A stretch of DNA of 64,000 nt, taken from contig JAKUCV010003654.1 in the NCBI GenBank assembly GCA_028386065.3, forward strand, positions 12,813-76,812, written 5' to 3'. Shown in pieces: positions 63,228 through 64,000 of this stretch (position 1 is the first letter of the stretch; the number at the start of each line of letters is the position of its first letter). A program made the position numbers and the translations under genes. Source of the DNA: Turnera subulata. Its lineage: Eukaryota > Streptophyta > Magnoliopsida > Malpighiales > Passifloraceae. The notes under the pieces are model-generated. The model was not told where the DNA came from. It ran no database searches and saw nothing but the letters and a program-made list of their open reading frames with translations.

Positions 63228-64000
63228 ACAAAAGCAGAAACCGTCCTGACAATCTCAAAGCTTCAGATGCAAAACGAGACAAAAGTATATAGACGATATG
63301 AGCTAGCGAGAGAATAACAAGAAGGAAAACCAGAGTAGGCCAACATATCTACCCACCCAAATCGAGTACTCGCTCTTGTTTCAACTGAAGCAATAAAAGC
63401 ACAGACAACCAACTTCACTGATATTCCAAATTTGTGCAAACAAACAAAACAAGTATTAGTCAAGGACTCCTTCCATTATTGCTAAAATGTTTCCTTTTTT
63501 TTTTGTAAAACCAAAGCAGAAATCTTGAAAAAGTAGGCAACAATGTCACATTTTATGTCCAACATGAAGGCACGAGGTAAGTACTGTCAAAAGTAGAAGG
63601 TAAAGAACAATAGGGACCAGAGCTTCTCAAAGTCCTAAGAAATCAGTATGAGCACAAACCAGGATTCTACCAACACCAAAACCATGTCAACTCAAGGCAG
63701 AAACCTTCCTGCAATCCGTAGAGGCTCCACATGACAAGCCATTGGAGGAAAATACACCTAACATAAACTTTACCTAGAAAAATGAGGGAGAGAAACCAGG
63801 CTCAAACACACTCCAGCAGAATTGGGTGCCCCACACCTCTACCCATTGCAGAATCAGGCCAAGGATGCTGAAACATTTCAAAGCACAAAACACAAAAACT
63901 CACAACGAATACTCCAGCCTCAAAACAGAGTAAAAATAAACAAAATTTGAAGACAGGAAAACTCCCTCCACGAATCCCATCATGACATGTGTAACCACAT
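63228..64000 (+). repeat. 1.24-kb tandem repeat, copy 4 (cut by window end)
   Basis: About 770 bp of the fourth copy are present. Its first part resembles copy 3. From 63,681 to 63,919 it is identical to copy 1 apart from the 43-bp duplication there, then differences resume. The array continues beyond the window. Confidence 0.88.

Noticed and set aside
60446..63463. Minus-strand hydrophobic, phenylalanine-rich frames in the 1.24-kb repeats, resembling small membrane proteins
   Set aside because: Their apparent hydrophobicity comes from T-rich sequence. Equivalent frames in the other copies have different lengths, starts and frames, so they are not under protein constraint.

Overview
The window looks like repeat-rich, probably heterochromatic plant nuclear DNA. 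Three things point to a plant. There are Ty1/Copia, Ty3/Gypsy, LINE and TRIM relics of plant type. There is a broken F-box/leucine-rich-repeat gene of the SKIP2/VFB family. The 11-bp modules are C/G-rich inside an AT-rich background. I cannot place the species, and I see no intact protein-coding gene, rRNA, tRNA or CRISPR array.

Layout. (1) 1-287 is the 3' part of a Copia-type LTR that runs off the left edge. (2) 288-587 is unassigned AT-rich sequence with a 61-bp-spaced duplication. (3) 588-57,643 is one very long tandem satellite array. All units point the same way. The unit averages about 345 bp (seen range about 244-391 bp), which gives roughly 160-170 units. Each unit is composite: a conserved block with a TATAAAT-like stretch, an inner 11-bp minisatellite in which each copy carries ATTGG (a reverse CCAAT box), one to three copies of a 27-bp A/T-tract module, and a short dyad TCCCG-TAAAT-CGGGA. 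The array has nested higher-order structure, with 3-, 4-, 5- and 9-unit blocks duplicated in tandem and a 3.4-kb block duplicated 9.9 kb away. Unit subfamilies differ along its length.

(4) The array is interrupted once, at 24,902-25,244, by a complete 343-bp TRIM-type mini-LTR element with 113-bp LTRs, a PBS-like site, a purine tract and a perfect 5-bp target duplication ATTGG. (5) At 57,644 the array stops against a LINE fragment, which is joined to a decayed Gypsy integrase. Both are on the minus strand. (6) 58,895-59,465 is a plus-strand SKIP2/VFB-like F-box pseudogene fragment, with three stops that each look like CAG to TAG changes and two 1-base deletions. (7) From 59,464 to the window end lies a second, unrelated tandem repeat of about 1.24 kb (3.6 copies), A-rich on the plus strand, with a 43-bp internal duplication in copy 1 and a sharply bounded identical tract shared by copies 1 and 4.

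No pathway can be reconstructed, because the genes present are relics. The most interesting object is the composite satellite: several hundred CCAAT boxes repeated at about one helical turn, next to phased A/T tracts and a conserved dyad, amplified over more than 57 kb. Nearly every apparent open reading frame in the array is a by-product of these repeats. Three 11-bp copies read as an 11-residue peptide repeat.
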